NCBI GenBank assembly: GCA_964019165.1
Contig: OZ025271.1
Span: 12,999,759-13,063,758 of the forward strand
Direction of reading: 5' to 3'
Length of the DNA: 64,000 nt
Source: Mastigias papua
Taxonomy: Eukaryota > Cnidaria > Scyphozoa > Rhizostomeae > Mastigiidae
Under the pieces are notes generated by a model that worked only from the letters and a program-made list of their open reading frames with translations, was not told where the DNA came from and searched no databases. This document shows positions 23,041-34,639 of the stretch, one piece after another (position 1 is the stretch's first letter; each line of letters opens with the position of its first letter). The translations under genes and the position numbers were made by a program.

Positions 23041-25640
23041 CATTCCTTCTTTATTCTATTATTTTTGCAAAATATAATTTGAATTAGGCATGTAAGCATC
23101 TTTTGTTCTTAATCCAGCATTTATTTGGTTTTCATGTTTATTTATATTTTATTTTGATTTTTAAGTTAAAGCAGAATCAGCAATGATTTGTTACAAGCTA
23201 TGGTTTTTGACTATACACTAGAACCTCTTCAACTATCAGTTTTGTAGATTGTGGTTGAAGTTTTAGCCCCAAACCCCCACTGATTAATCTATATCAGTAG
23301 AAGTCAATCAGAGATCATGCTCTCTTTATTGTGCAAAGGAGATATTCTGTTGCTAGATGGTCCATCTTGAATGTACCTTTTACTTGATACTTTCAACAAA
23401 TGACCTGTCATGTTGTCAAAATTGGATGAAGTTCAAACTGCTCTATGTTCAGAACAAGAAGAGATGTTGAGCTAAAATTTCCAAATCTTGTTTATCTCTT
23501 GGTTATCTATCTTACATTTAAAAATCAACTAGCACTAAGGTGGTTGGTTACATGTCCACTGATTTTGTCCCTCTTGGATGTGAAATACCCCTTATCCACT
23601 GTTCCTTTGCAGAGCCACTGTATGCAGTATACTTTGTCACATTGACATCCTGGAATCTGACACCCCCTCTTCAATAAAATATTCTGGTGTCAGCACTTGG
23701 CCCATATTGTTATGTTAAGTTAAATACTATATTGTTGACAAATTTAGTCACCGCAGTAACTTTGGATGCATGAAATCTAATTTTTTCAATTGAGGGGCCA
23801 ACCCCTAAACTGTCAATGCATACATCTCTTGTATACTGCCAGGATCCCTCCATAATTCCATCACAGGGCCCATGATTGATTGGCATCATTAATCGGTAAT
23901 CAATCATAGATTTGTATGATCTGTGCTCGTTATTGTGATCTCACATGCTATCTTTATTTTGCATAGAACACATTCAATTTTGGATGTATGCTCTATGATT
24001 TTATGTATTTTGATATGAAAAGTTAGTCCTTATTATTTCTGGCATAGTTGATTGAATTTTAGTTGAGTTGACTTTCAGATTTATATCAATAGAAGTGTTT
24101 TCAAATCAAAGAGCTTAAGTATTTGTTCATCTTAGTTCTATAACTTATGGAAATGTAGTGAACATGTATTGATAAGTTATTGAGAAATTCCTTTGACATC
24201 ATTTTTCAAATGTCTTTTGTAGTTGTATTGAAATCACATTTGTAAAAGTGTCAACTGAATTGGATAATAATTAGAAGGACATTTTGGTTTTTACATGCAA
24301 TGGTAGTTTGTAACGTCTTATGAAGTCTGCATATTACTAATGATGAATTGAATTGTCTGATGTTGTTTTCTCAGATCTCTTTTTTCAAGTACTCTAGAGC
24401 TGTTTTGAATATTTTTTCATCAACTCAATAGAGCCTTTAGTCATATAAAAAAGTCATTTCTTCCTTGACCCTGACACAAATGTCAAAATTGAGAACATCA
24501 ATATAAATTGTCTAAAATTGAGAACATTAATTTCCATATCTGTTTATTCCATAATATTACTTTTTTTCAACTAGAAGTATATTTTGGTATTTGGTGCTAT
24601 AGTGTTAGAAAATTTATATGATGTGTGGCATTCCTGCTCAAAGATTTGTCCTTTAAGTTTTTGCATTTTGTTTATACATGGTGCGAAAGAGAGAGTACCC
24701 TTCTGCACAAAATAATTCAAAACTAATGATAACATATAAAAATGACATATGAAATTTATCATCAAACTTGAAAGAGGTGTGAAAAAATTCTGTTAGTATT
24801 TTTCTGTGTTTATCTCTAAATATTATTATTCAAGTCTTGATTGTTTTTAGATAATTGTCCCTTTTCACCTTCATTGAGAAATTGACACCAAATCACACGT
24901 CATGTCAACTTTATAGGACGATCCAACAACTCACTAACGCCTTCAACAGATATTTCTGGCATGTGAATCCTCCACAAACCTTATTTTGCTACGCTCCTGT
25001 TTATCGTTTTATCTTTACTCGTTGTCCTCCAATTTTAGTATGCACATATACACAGTTCTAAAATATTTGTACCTCGATGACACCTGATACTGTACTTGGC
25101 TTTCCTAGATTTTACGGCATTTTAATATATTAGACACCCAATCCTGCGTTTTCCTAAATTGTTTTGATTGTCTCTACATTTATGTGATTTTTAAAGTTGT
25201 AGTATACTCTTATAAACAGTTGTAAAATCTCATGGTAGATTTTGGCTTTTCTTGATGTCATGACATTTAACATTCGTACTGATCTCAATTCAAGAGGGAA
25301 TTTACTTTGATTGGTCATATATTTATGATCAGATTAAATACAGTAATCGTTTTAAATTCTGACCGTCTTCCACTATTATCAATAGTGTTTTGACTTGACT
25401 TTGCTTCTCATCGGGTGTTTTGATAGGCCATCGCTAATTTGGATTCCATTTTATCAACTGGATTTTGACCATGACACCGAAATATATGTTAAGTCTCCTA
25501 TATGCAACTTCATACAATATTCTCTCTCAACTATTTCGATATAATCAGTCGAATTTTTTGGATAAAACATAGTCTTTTCAAGCCAAAACATTAGCTTCTT
25601 CACGCACAAGATTTCTCTTGATTTCTTTGAAACAGCCACG
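23041..25640. other. No gene recognised
   Basis: AT-rich sequence with chance ORFs under 75 codons. A short direct duplication (AAAATTGAGAACATnAAT) occurs at 24484-24532. Confidence 0.5.
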
Positions 25641-25699
25641 GGGCTAGGGAAAAAGCGGCAAAAAGCCGCCAGAATTTGTAGAACAATAGGGTCTATTGT

Positions 25700-26170
25700 T
25701 ATTGACCAATCAGATTGCTCCATTTTAGCCCTTTTGGCGGCTGAGGCTAGAGCCGTCATCTACTGATTTAGAGCAAAATTAGCAGCCCTTGGCCGCGAAA
25801 TTGGCCGCAGCTGGACTTTTTGTGACTCTTTTGTTTTTTCAACCAATCAGATTCCAGTATTCTGCTGTTGATTGTTTATTTACCCAATGAAATAGCTGTA
25901 TTTTACAATAGCCCATTATTCCAACAACCAATCAACATGTTGTATTTGAATATTCTGTTTGTACTCTAACCAATGACATTTGATCAATTCGTTGAATTAT
26001 TGGCCAATCACAGACCGTAATTTGAATTAACATTGAAATATCGTCCAATCAGCTAGTTCTAGTTTCAAATTTTCTATTGTATTTTCCTTTGTTTTCTAGC
26101 CAATCAAGGAAGTTCAAATATCATCGTTATCAGCCTCATTTCCGGCTTTCAGTCGAGCAGAAAGACAGGG
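25700..26170 (+). promoter_or_regulatory. CCAAT-box array with donor-like first-exon end: candidate promoter
   Basis: Eight CCAAT cores in the same orientation occur in under 400 bp: ACCAATCAG (25706), ACCAATCAG (25849), CCCAATGA (25884), ACCAATCAA (25927), ACCAATGAC (25969), GCCAATCAC (26006), TCCAATCAG (26045), GCCAATCAA (26099). Most are about 37-42 bp apart. They are followed by TTTCCGGCTTTCAG, which has an ETS-like TTCCGG and a pyrimidine-rich start, and by AAAGACAGG|GTAAGAAAT at about 26169, a good splice donor. Dense CCAAT (NF-Y) arrays are typical of strong or housekeeping promoters. If real, transcription runs to the right with a short non-coding first exon; I cannot identify downstream coding exons. 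The alternative is a repeat of CCAAT-bearing elements. Confidence 0.5.
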
Positions 26171-26251
26171 GTAAGAAATCGGTTTTATTAATATTTCTTG
26201 ATTGATCTATAGTTCTTCTACTTACAAGTTAAGACTAAGTTATACTCTACT

Positions 26252-26326
26252 TGGCCTAATCGATGTAAGAGTTGTAAAGATAAGTATGTAGAACTTATAT
26301 TTACAACTCTTACATCTATTAGACCA
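26252..26326 (+). ncRNA. Pre-miRNA-like hairpin (candidate)
   Basis: TGG, CTAAT, GATGTAAGAGTTGTAAA and ATAAGT on the left pair with ACTTAT, TTTACAACTCTTACATC, ATTAG and CCA on the right. The stem has 31 pairs broken by three single mismatches, with a 7-nt loop (ATGTAGA). The 17-bp core (26262-26278 with 26300-26316) is perfect. Size, loop and single-mismatch pattern fit a microRNA precursor, and it lies about 85 bp after the donor-like site at 26169, that is, in the putative first intron. The sequence is also consistent with a very small palindromic MITE. No family recognised. Confidence 0.4.
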
Positions 26327-26887
26327 TTACAAATATTGCCCAAGAGACTAAGTTAATGAAGTGAAGGGTGTCTTAGTTCATCACTGAGTTTAATCAAAGG
26401 TCAACAAAACAGCCCTATTGATTTTCACAAAAAAGCATCTGAAAATAGACACCCAAACACAACATTAAATTAGTCTCAAGGACAAACTAAGTGTTAATAG
26501 TAGGATAGGAAGACAATAAGGACTCCAGATGAACATAGCCAAAAACAAGGTTAGCGAATATATATTAGGATATAGTTGAAATCTATATGGAGTGCTCTAC
26601 GCAAGGGGTTCTTCAAAATTACCTTATGGAATCGCTGAGAGAACGTAAAATGGTGAGCTCAAACATCCTACTTTCTCTCAAAACTTAATAGATTGAATAA
26701 TGTAAAAGATAAGTTTATGGGGATTGCAATACTGATTGGGTTCGCTAACACTTGTAAATGGCTATGTTTAAACATCTTAAAATAGTTATTTACACAAAAG
26801 CAAATCAGATAACTGCTAAACTGTTCATTAAATGCTAAAAAGTATTCGAATTTGAGTGAAAGGTAGTCCCTCTTCTGTTCTTTATTG

Positions 26888-26942
26888 TCGTCTTCTTCTT
26901 CCTCTTTTTCTTTGTATTCTTCTTCTTCTTCTTCTTCGTCTA
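26888..26942 (+). repeat. CTT/TTC microsatellite
   Basis: Interrupted run of CTT triplets. Confidence 0.85.
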
Positions 26943-28807
26943 CAGTCCTTTAACTTTCTATTCAGCATATATCGTGAATTGTTAGCTGAAAAAAGAATGA
27001 AAAAGGCAGCAAAGCGATCTATGGTTTAGAAGATAATCAATATATTTCTTCAAAATATAAGAAAGATGTAAGTTATGTCATGCAGTTTAATTACCTTCAT
27101 ATATTGCAGTATGTAAAAGTACATTTTAAGTCTGGAAAATGTCTGCAATCAGCCCACATGTATGTTTTATGTTTGTTCAGTATTCAGCACCAAACAAAAC
27201 GATAACTTCAATAAACAGTTCTTTGAAAGCTGTAAGGGAAACGCTTTTTGCTCAGACATATTGTTACGGGAATTTTCAGGATACAGAACCAGTGAATCTC
27301 TCTACATGCAATACATTTTGCACAATATGATTTCAGTCGTTTCCAGTTTTGAGATATGGAAATATATGCGTGTTATTTCACACTAGTTAACAATTTGACT
27401 TGATTGAGATTAAGGTAGAAAAAGAGATGATGAATTAAAATGATGAAAATCTTCAGCTTACAGAACTTCTGAATTTGATTAAAAGCAATAATTGTTTAGC
27501 TTAATACTATATGCTTCTGTTCTATTATTGAGAAGTGCAAAAATACTCGGCTTGTCCCGCACTAGTTATGAGTCTCATTGATATGAAATTAAAATAAAAA
27601 GAGATATGATACCTCAGAAAAACTATAAAAGTAACATTACATCATGTCTAGAGTATGAGAGGAACCATGTTGTTGAATAAATTAGAAGGCAAATGATGTT
27701 CAGTTTATGAGAGGAAACATTGAGGTGAAGAAATTGGAAGGCAAATGAACAGTGCTTCTCTTCATCACATAGTTTTTCTGGCTCGAACTTAAAAATACTC
27801 CTTTTTTCTATATTATTTTGTAGTCCTTGAAATCTAAAGTTTTGATTCATGTAAAAGAAATGAAAGTAAATAAACTTGAAACAATTAATTAATCTTTGTT
27901 ATCTGGTTCATTTGTTGAAATGTTGAATTTAAAAGAGGAAATTGTTTCTGTGCTTCCAAGCACAGTTATAAAATATATTGATGATTAACGTTAGATGAAT
28001 TATTTTCTACCTCCAACCTTCAAAACCCTTAACTACATCATCCATCCACCATCATCCAGAAACCACCAACCTTCAAAATTACCCACAGACTAACTCCTTA
28101 TTACTATTCTCAACACACTGCTTAAATTCATCTAATGTTAATCAACAAAGGCTTTCAGTTCATTTTTCATTTTTCTACTAGTCCATTTCTGTAATAGTTC
28201 TAGTCGTCCTCGTTCTTTCAGCTTTTATCATTAATCAAAGAGAACCAGATAACAAAGTTAACTTGATTTCAGATGTGTAATCACTTCTCAATTGTCATGA
28301 TTCAGTTTTATCCACTTTTTCCTATCTCGATCCTTATTTTTAAATCTATGTTCAATTTGTTAGTAATTTCCCTGACATGACAGAATCCATGCTATGTCTC
28401 TTATTCTTTGGCCATAGTGATAAAATATAGTTAATCCAAATTATAACTTACGATTGAAGTCCTTGATATAGTCTTCTCTTTGATAGAACCATAGCATCTT
28501 TCATTGACTCCTTAAGTTCAAATAATAAGATATCATGTTATTGCATTATGTATTTAAACATTTAAATCTGATGAAACTTTTGCAATGAATTTCCAACAAT
28601 CTCCTTGGTTATTGCATTGATAGAATTGATTTCACAAAAGTCCTTCAAATTCATAACAACACTTGTTCAATATCCAGGCATCTTCTTTCCAGTAATCATT
28701 GTGTCTTTATGGACGTTAATCAGTAACTATATAACATGCCCTGTTAAATATTGAAAAACCTAAACTTGAAAATAATTTATCAATTAACATAGTTATGATT
28801 CACCATT
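26943..28807. other. No gene recognised, apart from one small MITE-like element
   Basis: AT-rich sequence with short ORFs. The only structure is the inverted repeat at 27983-28143. Confidence 0.5.
27983..28143. repeat. Small MITE-like inverted repeat
   Basis: GATTAACGTTAGATGAATT (27983) and AATTCATCTAATGTTAATC (to 28143) are inverted with one mismatch. The interior is ACC/ATCC-rich. No clear target duplication. Confidence 0.5.
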
Positions 28808-28812
28808 CAATA

Positions 28813-29080
28813 GTGGACAAAAGTCCTTGGGACACTTAGAAGAAACAGATAAAAAACCATTTTCCTCTACATATTGTCATAGTTGCTACAAACATGCACC
28901 CCCCTTCCCCCTAGAACAATGTTGATTCGTTTGTGGTACATTTGAAGTTGGCGTGCACGCGAAATTTTCCCATTATCGCAGGTACTTCTCCAGAAAACCA
29001 ACATTGTTTCAGGGGGAGAGGGGAATGAAAGTTTGTTGCAGACTGCAAAAAGTGCAAAGTGTCCCAGGACTTTTGTCGGG
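28813..29080. mobile_element. 268-bp Tc1/mariner-like MITE, copy 1 (M1)
   Basis: Starts GTGGACAAAAGTCCTTGGGA and ends with AAGTGTCCCAGGACTTTTGTC plus GGG, inverted ends of about 25 bp; TA at 28811-28812 and 29081-29082 suggests a TA target duplication. The same element recurs at 31525-31792 and 34237-34504. Confidence 0.75.
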
Positions 29081-30126
29081 TATTGTCTGGTATTGAAATT
29101 TTTCAAAACACGTTATACCTGCAATGTGTTGGTTGGTCAAGGGGTAATCGATGGTGCTAAAAACGATGGTGATATTTAAAATTCTGTAAGTCATCTCTGT
29201 GACGTCATGTCACGTGCGTGTCTATCATTCTGTCCCTCCGGCAGTGCTCCTACCCAAATCGGTATTAGGACATAATTTTTTTATCTTCCAAAAACAATGT
29301 AATCGACGAAACGAGCCTCACGAGACTTATCTTGAAAATATAGGAACAGTTCGAGCAACATAGCTTGCAAAAACGCTCTAAATACCGGCTTTACTTGAAC
29401 TTTGCCAGAACTTGCAAACGAGGCCAAGACAGACGTTAGCACATGTACTAACGGTAGTATTGTTATGGTTACGCAGATGCACTCCGTAACTTATTAATTT
29501 CACCATTCGTTCTTATTCAAATTCCTAAAATATATTCTGCTTATGTATTTTGGCAACTTTTTCTATACAAGAGGCGTTATATGTGCACTGCTTTTATGGC
29601 TGGTGTGTTAACTGGCTATGCATTACAGTTCAAAATGTACCCAAGAAACACCCCCATTGAAAACATTCGCTATTGATTACATATGCCTGTCTGCATGGCG
29701 AAATTTCAGGAATACGTCCGTTATCAGCAAAACAGACAGAACAGACGGCAGGGATATTCAAAGTCTCCTTCGTGTTACACAATTACTAGTTAGCTAAAAA
29801 GAACAACGACCAAAAGTACATTCACACTAGTAATCTAAATGGCTTCACTAGATAACAACAACAATTTATTGATGCACTAGAGATAGAGACAATAATGAAT
29901 GATGCCAACCGCCAATATGTTCGTCAGGTTCACATGTCTGGTGAAGAGACAGTCACTCTATGTGGCTGTTGTTTTGCTCATTGGCAGTTTTATTGTTACA
30001 TTTTGTCACTTCAGATCAAAACTGTAATTGCCCCTCCCTCTGTCCTTTTTGTACCTACGCTTTTGTATGCAGCTTGACAACAACGGAATGCGATGAGTAT
30101 CCCGCAGTGTGTTGTTGCTATGCATT

Positions 30127-30551
30127 CCACAGTTTACACGGTTTACACCACAGTTTACACTTGCAAAAAGCTCTGTATTTCTGCATACGCTTAGTATTTA
30201 ATTTGTGTAAAATACGTAAAAGATGTACACAATAGGTGTACACCCAACAACAATATTCAAGTTTATAGAAAACGTAGTAGTGGTATGAAAATTGGCCTTT
30301 TTCCACGGTTTACACTTTCGAAGGTATTAAGAGTTAGATCATGTGATTCTTTATGCAAAAAAGTGTAAACCGTGGAGTTTTCCCTCATTATTTCCTTACC
30401 AGTATACTAAAAACTTCATGAAAAATCATTAAAGCATGTACATAGATAGTGTACACCTGGCATGGTGGTCATCTTTTTGCTTTCGTCAAGGGAAGCACCC
30501 TTTTTCGCCTGATTTTCAAGTGTAAACTGTGAGTGTAAACCGTGTAAACTG
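30127..30551. repeat. GTTTACAC-rich inverted-repeat element in the 2.4-kb unit (second copy 32839-33263)
   Basis: Left end CAGTTTACACGGTTTACAC, then ACAGTTTACACTTG; right end CAAGTGTAAACTGT, then GAGTGTAAACCGTGTAAACTG. A second, inner inverted pair TCCACGGTTTACACTT / AAGTGTAAACCGTGGA (30302-30377) forms a 16-bp stem. GTTTACAC motifs all point one way in the left half and the other way in the right half, as expected for a MITE with internally repeated ends. Confidence 0.6.
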
Positions 30552-31377
30552 TCGCTAGTGCATATTGTTGTTGTTGTTCAGTCTGATTTGCAATGAAGGA
30601 CGCTGAACCGTGTAATGTATTGCATGTATTGTATTCCATACAACGTAGTTTGTCCACTTTATTTTGTCAAATAATCATTTCCCGCATCTTTCCATAATTC
30701 AAACTGACTGTTAAGGTGGTCAAGGGGGCTAGAAGTGATAACAGGTTGTACAGCATACCATATATTATCACCATCGAATTTACTTGTGTGCTCATTATCT
30801 GGGTCCCCGAAGATGGGGAGGCCTTGCCCCTCCCCTCATAGCCTTTCTGGCCTCTTCAGAGGGCCTGAATCTGTTCTGTCATGACTTAAAATTTCTGAGA
30901 AAACGACCGTTCTCCCTTCTAGTTAGTGCTGGAGGCTCACAACTCTTTTTCTGGATGGTTTTGACTCCATACACTGTTTACCTATGCGTTTACTCTAGAT
31001 TTAGAGATCCTACACTGAGTTGTGATGTCACTATGCGGCAAGTTAAACTCCTTTCGCCACAAATTAACAACTTCATTCTTCTCATCAGTAATTTTCGCTT
31101 CTCTCGTCATCTCCTTTCAATCTCTGTGTACCCTTATGGTACACTTTTGTGGCCATCTGCAGCCGCCTATGACAGTTGTTCAATTCCTACAGTCAAGCTC
31201 ACGATTACGAGGCTACGTCTTTAATATGATGTTAAGCGCAAACTACTGCTCATAATTCTTCTGCGTTTTTGCTATATAGAAGCTCGAGCCTTATATTTTT
31301 ATGAACATGGCTTACAGTTGCACTTGTGTGTACAAAAGTACCGTTTATATGCACCTCCAAGAGACAAGCCCAATAAA

Positions 31378-31414
31378 TTTACCCTGTGACGTCAGCATGA
31401 CGTCATAGGGTAAA
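31378..31414. promoter_or_regulatory. Palindrome with two CRE-like TGACGTCA sites (second copy 34090-34126)
   Basis: TTTACCCTGTGACGTCA, a GCA spacer, then TGACGTCATAGGGTAAA form a 37-bp near-perfect palindrome with two full CREB/ATF sites. It may be a binding site or just the recombined ends of a small element. Confidence 0.4.
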
Positions 31415-31524
31415 GATACGTAAAAACTGTTGTCACTATCGTAATCAGCGCCCCCGAAAACCCTATGATCGCCCATGATTGCAGCCAAATAGCTTTTATC
31501 TTTCAAATTTGATACCAGACAATA

Positions 31525-31792
31525 GTGGACAAAAGTCCTTGGGACACTTAGAAGAAACAGATAAAAAACCATTTTCCTCTACATATTGTCATAGTTGCTA
31601 CAAACATGCACCCCCCTTCCCCCTAGAACAATGTTGATTCGTTTGTGGTACATTTGAAGTTGGCGTGCACGCGAAATTTTCCCATTATCGCAGGTACTTC
31701 TCCAGAAAACCAACATTGTTTCAGGGGGAGAGGGGAATGAAAGTTTGTTGCAGACTGCAAAAAGTGCAAAGTGTCCCAGGACTTTTGTCGGG
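31525..31792. mobile_element. 268-bp Tc1/mariner-like MITE, copy 2 (M2)
   Basis: Same sequence as M1, 2712 bp to the right, at the junction of the two tandem copies. Confidence 0.75.
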
Positions 31793-34236
31793 TATTGTCT
31801 GGTATTGAAATTTTTCAAAACACGTTATACCTGCAATGTGTTGGTTGGTCAAGGGGTAATCGATGGTGCTAAAAACGATGGTGATATTTAAAATTCTGTA
31901 AGTCATCTCTGTGACGTCATGTCACGTGCGTGTCTATCATTCTGTCCCTCCGGCAGTGCTCCTACCCAAATCGGTATTAGGACATAATTTTTTTATCTTC
32001 CAAAAACAATGTAATCGACGAAACGAGCCTCACGAGACTTATCTTGAAAATATAGGAACAGTTCGAGCAACATAGCTTGCAAAAACGCTCTAAATACCGG
32101 CTTTACTTGAACTTTGCCAGAACTTGCAAACGAGGCCAAGACAGACGTTAGCACATGTACTAACGGTAGTATTGTTATGGTTACGCAGATGCACTCCGTA
32201 ACTTATTAATTTCACCATTCGTTCTTATTCAAATTCCTAAAATATATTCTGCTTATGTATTTTGGCAACTTTTTCTATACAAGAGGCGTTATATGTGCAC
32301 TGCTTTTATGGCTGGTGTGTTAACTGGCTATGCATTACAGTTCAAAATGTACCCAAGAAACACCCCCATTGAAAACATTCGCTATTGATTACATATGCCT
32401 GTCTGCATGGCGAAATTTCAGGAATACGTCCGTTATCAGCAAAACAGACAGAACAGACGGCAGGGATATTCAAAGTCTCCTTCGTGTTACACAATTACTA
32501 GTTAGCTAAAAAGAACAACGACCAAAAGTACATTCACACTAGTAATCTAAATGGCTTCACTAGATAACAACAACAATTTATTGATGCACTAGAGATAGAG
32601 ACAATAATGAATGATGCCAACCGCCAATATGTTCGTCAGGTTCACATGTCTGGTGAAGAGACAGTCACTCTATGTGGCTGTTGTTTTGCTCATTGGCAGT
32701 TTTATTGTTACATTTTGTCACTTCAGATCAAAACTGTAATTGCCCCTCCCTCTGTCCTTTTTGTACCTACGCTTTTGTATGCAGCTTGACAACAACGGAA
32801 TGCGATGAGTATCCCGCAGTGTGTTGTTGCTATGCATTCCACAGTTTACACGGTTTACACCACAGTTTACACTTGCAAAAAGCTCTGTATTTCTGCATAC
32901 GCTTAGTATTTAATTTGTGTAAAATACGTAAAAGATGTACACAATATGTGTACACCCAACAACAATATTCAAGTTTATAGAAAACGTAGTAGTGGTATGA
33001 AAATTGGCCTTTTTCCACGGTTTACACTTTCGAAGGTATTAAGAGTTAGATCATGTGATTCTTTATGCAAAAAAGTGTAAACCGTGGAGTTTTCCCTCAT
33101 TATTTCCTTACCAGTATACTAAAAACTTCATGAAAAATCATTAAAGCATGTACATAGATAGTGTACACCTGGCATGGTGGTCATCTTTTTGCTTTCGTCA
33201 AGGGAAGCACCCTTTTTCGCCTGATTTTCAAGTGTAAACTGTGAGTGTAAACCGTGTAAACTGTCGCTAGTGCATATTGTTGTTGTTGTTCAGTCTGATT
33301 TGCAATGAAGGACGCTGAACCGTGTAATGTATTGCATGTATTGTATTCCATACAACGTAGTTTGTCCACTTTATTTTGTCAAATAATCATTTCCCGCATC
33401 TTTCCATAATTCAAACTGACTGTTAAGGTGGTCAAGGGGGCTAGAAGTGATAACAGGTTGTACAGCATACCATATATTATCACCATCGAATTTACTTGTG
33501 TGCTCATTATCTGGGTCCCCGAAGATGGGGAGGCCTTGCCCCTCCCCTCATAGCCTTTCTGGCCTCTTCAGAGGGCCTGAATCTGTTCTGTCATGACTTA
33601 AAATTTCTGAGAAAACGACCGTTCTCCCTTCTAGTTAGTGCTGGAGGCTCACAACTCTTTTTCTGGATGGTTTTGACTCCATACACTGTTTACCTATGCG
33701 TTTACTCTAGATTTAGAGATCCTACACTGAGTTGTGATGTCACTATGCGGCAAGTTAAACTCCTTTCGCCACAAATTAACAACTTCATTCTTCTCATCAG
33801 TAATTTTCGCTTCTCTCGTCATCTCCTTTCAATCTCTGTGTACCCTTATGGTACACTTTTGTGGCCATCTGCAGCCGCCTATGACAGTTGTTCAATTCCT
33901 ACAGTCAAGCTCACGATTACGAGGCTACGTCTTTAATATGATGTTAAGCGCAAACTACTGCTCATAATTCTTCTGCGTTTTTGCTATATAGAAGCTCGAG
34001 CCTTATATTTTTATGAACATGGCTTACAGTTGCACTTGTGTGTACAAAAGTACCGTTTATATGCACCTCCAAGAGACAAGCCCAATAAATTTACCCTGTG
34101 ACGTCAGCATGACGTCATAGGGTAAAGATACGTAAAAACTGTTGTCACTATCGTAATCAGCGCCCCCGAAAACCCTATGATCGCCCATGATTGCAGCCAA
34201 ATAGCTTTTATCTTTCAAATTTGATACCAGACAATA

Positions 34237-34504
34237 GTGGACAAAAGTCCTTGGGACACTTAGAAGAAACAGATAAAAAACCATTTTCCTCTACATATTG
34301 TCATAGTTGCTACAAACATGCACCCCCCTTCCCCCTAGAACAATGTTGATTCGTTTGTGGTACATTTGAAGTTGGCGTGCACGCGAAATTTTCCCATTAT
34401 CGCAGGTACTTCTCCAGAAAACCAACATTGTTTCAGGGGGAGAGGGGAATGAAAGTTTGTTGCAGACTGCAAAAAGTGCAAAGTGTCCCAGGACTTTTGT
34501 CGGG
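34237..34504. mobile_element. 268-bp Tc1/mariner-like MITE, copy 3 (M3)
   Basis: Same sequence as M1 and M2; closes the tandem array. Sequence after 34509 is unrelated to the array. Confidence 0.75.
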
Positions 34505-34639
34505 TATTGATTGCTTTTAAGTTATTTCTTGCTTTTTCTATCGTTTTGCCATTATAGTTTCTCGACTCTTATAATTATATACACATAACTTAAGGACAGA
34601 TACATATATTAACATATGACTGCTACCTGTTGCATTTTT

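Larger units (their letters stand above)
28808..34509. repeat. Tandem duplication, period 2712 bp, two full copies plus 278 bp
   Basis: 28808-31519 is repeated at 31520-34231, and the first 278 bp once more at 34232-34509. All ORFs recur at an offset of exactly 2712 bp. The only difference I noticed is AATAGGTGT (30232) against AATATGTGT (32944). The order is MITE - 2.4-kb unit - MITE - 2.4-kb unit - MITE. The 2.4-kb unit has its own inverted ends: TATTGTCTGGTAT...AAATTT and AAATTT...ATACCAGACAATA. It holds no recognisable protein; its longest frame (146 codons at 30784-31224 and 33496-33936) has no domain that I know. Such near identity means a very recent event or an assembly duplicate. Confidence 0.9.

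Noticed and set aside
25454..25759. 101-codon minus-strand ORF upstream of the CCAAT array
   Set aside because: No recognisable domain, and it overlaps the promoter-like block; probably chance.
28808..34509. LTR retrotransposon arrangement (LTR-internal-LTR-internal-LTR)
   Set aside because: The 278-bp repeats have inverted ends of Tc1/mariner type, with no TG...CA ends, primer-binding site, polypurine tract or gag-pol frame between them.
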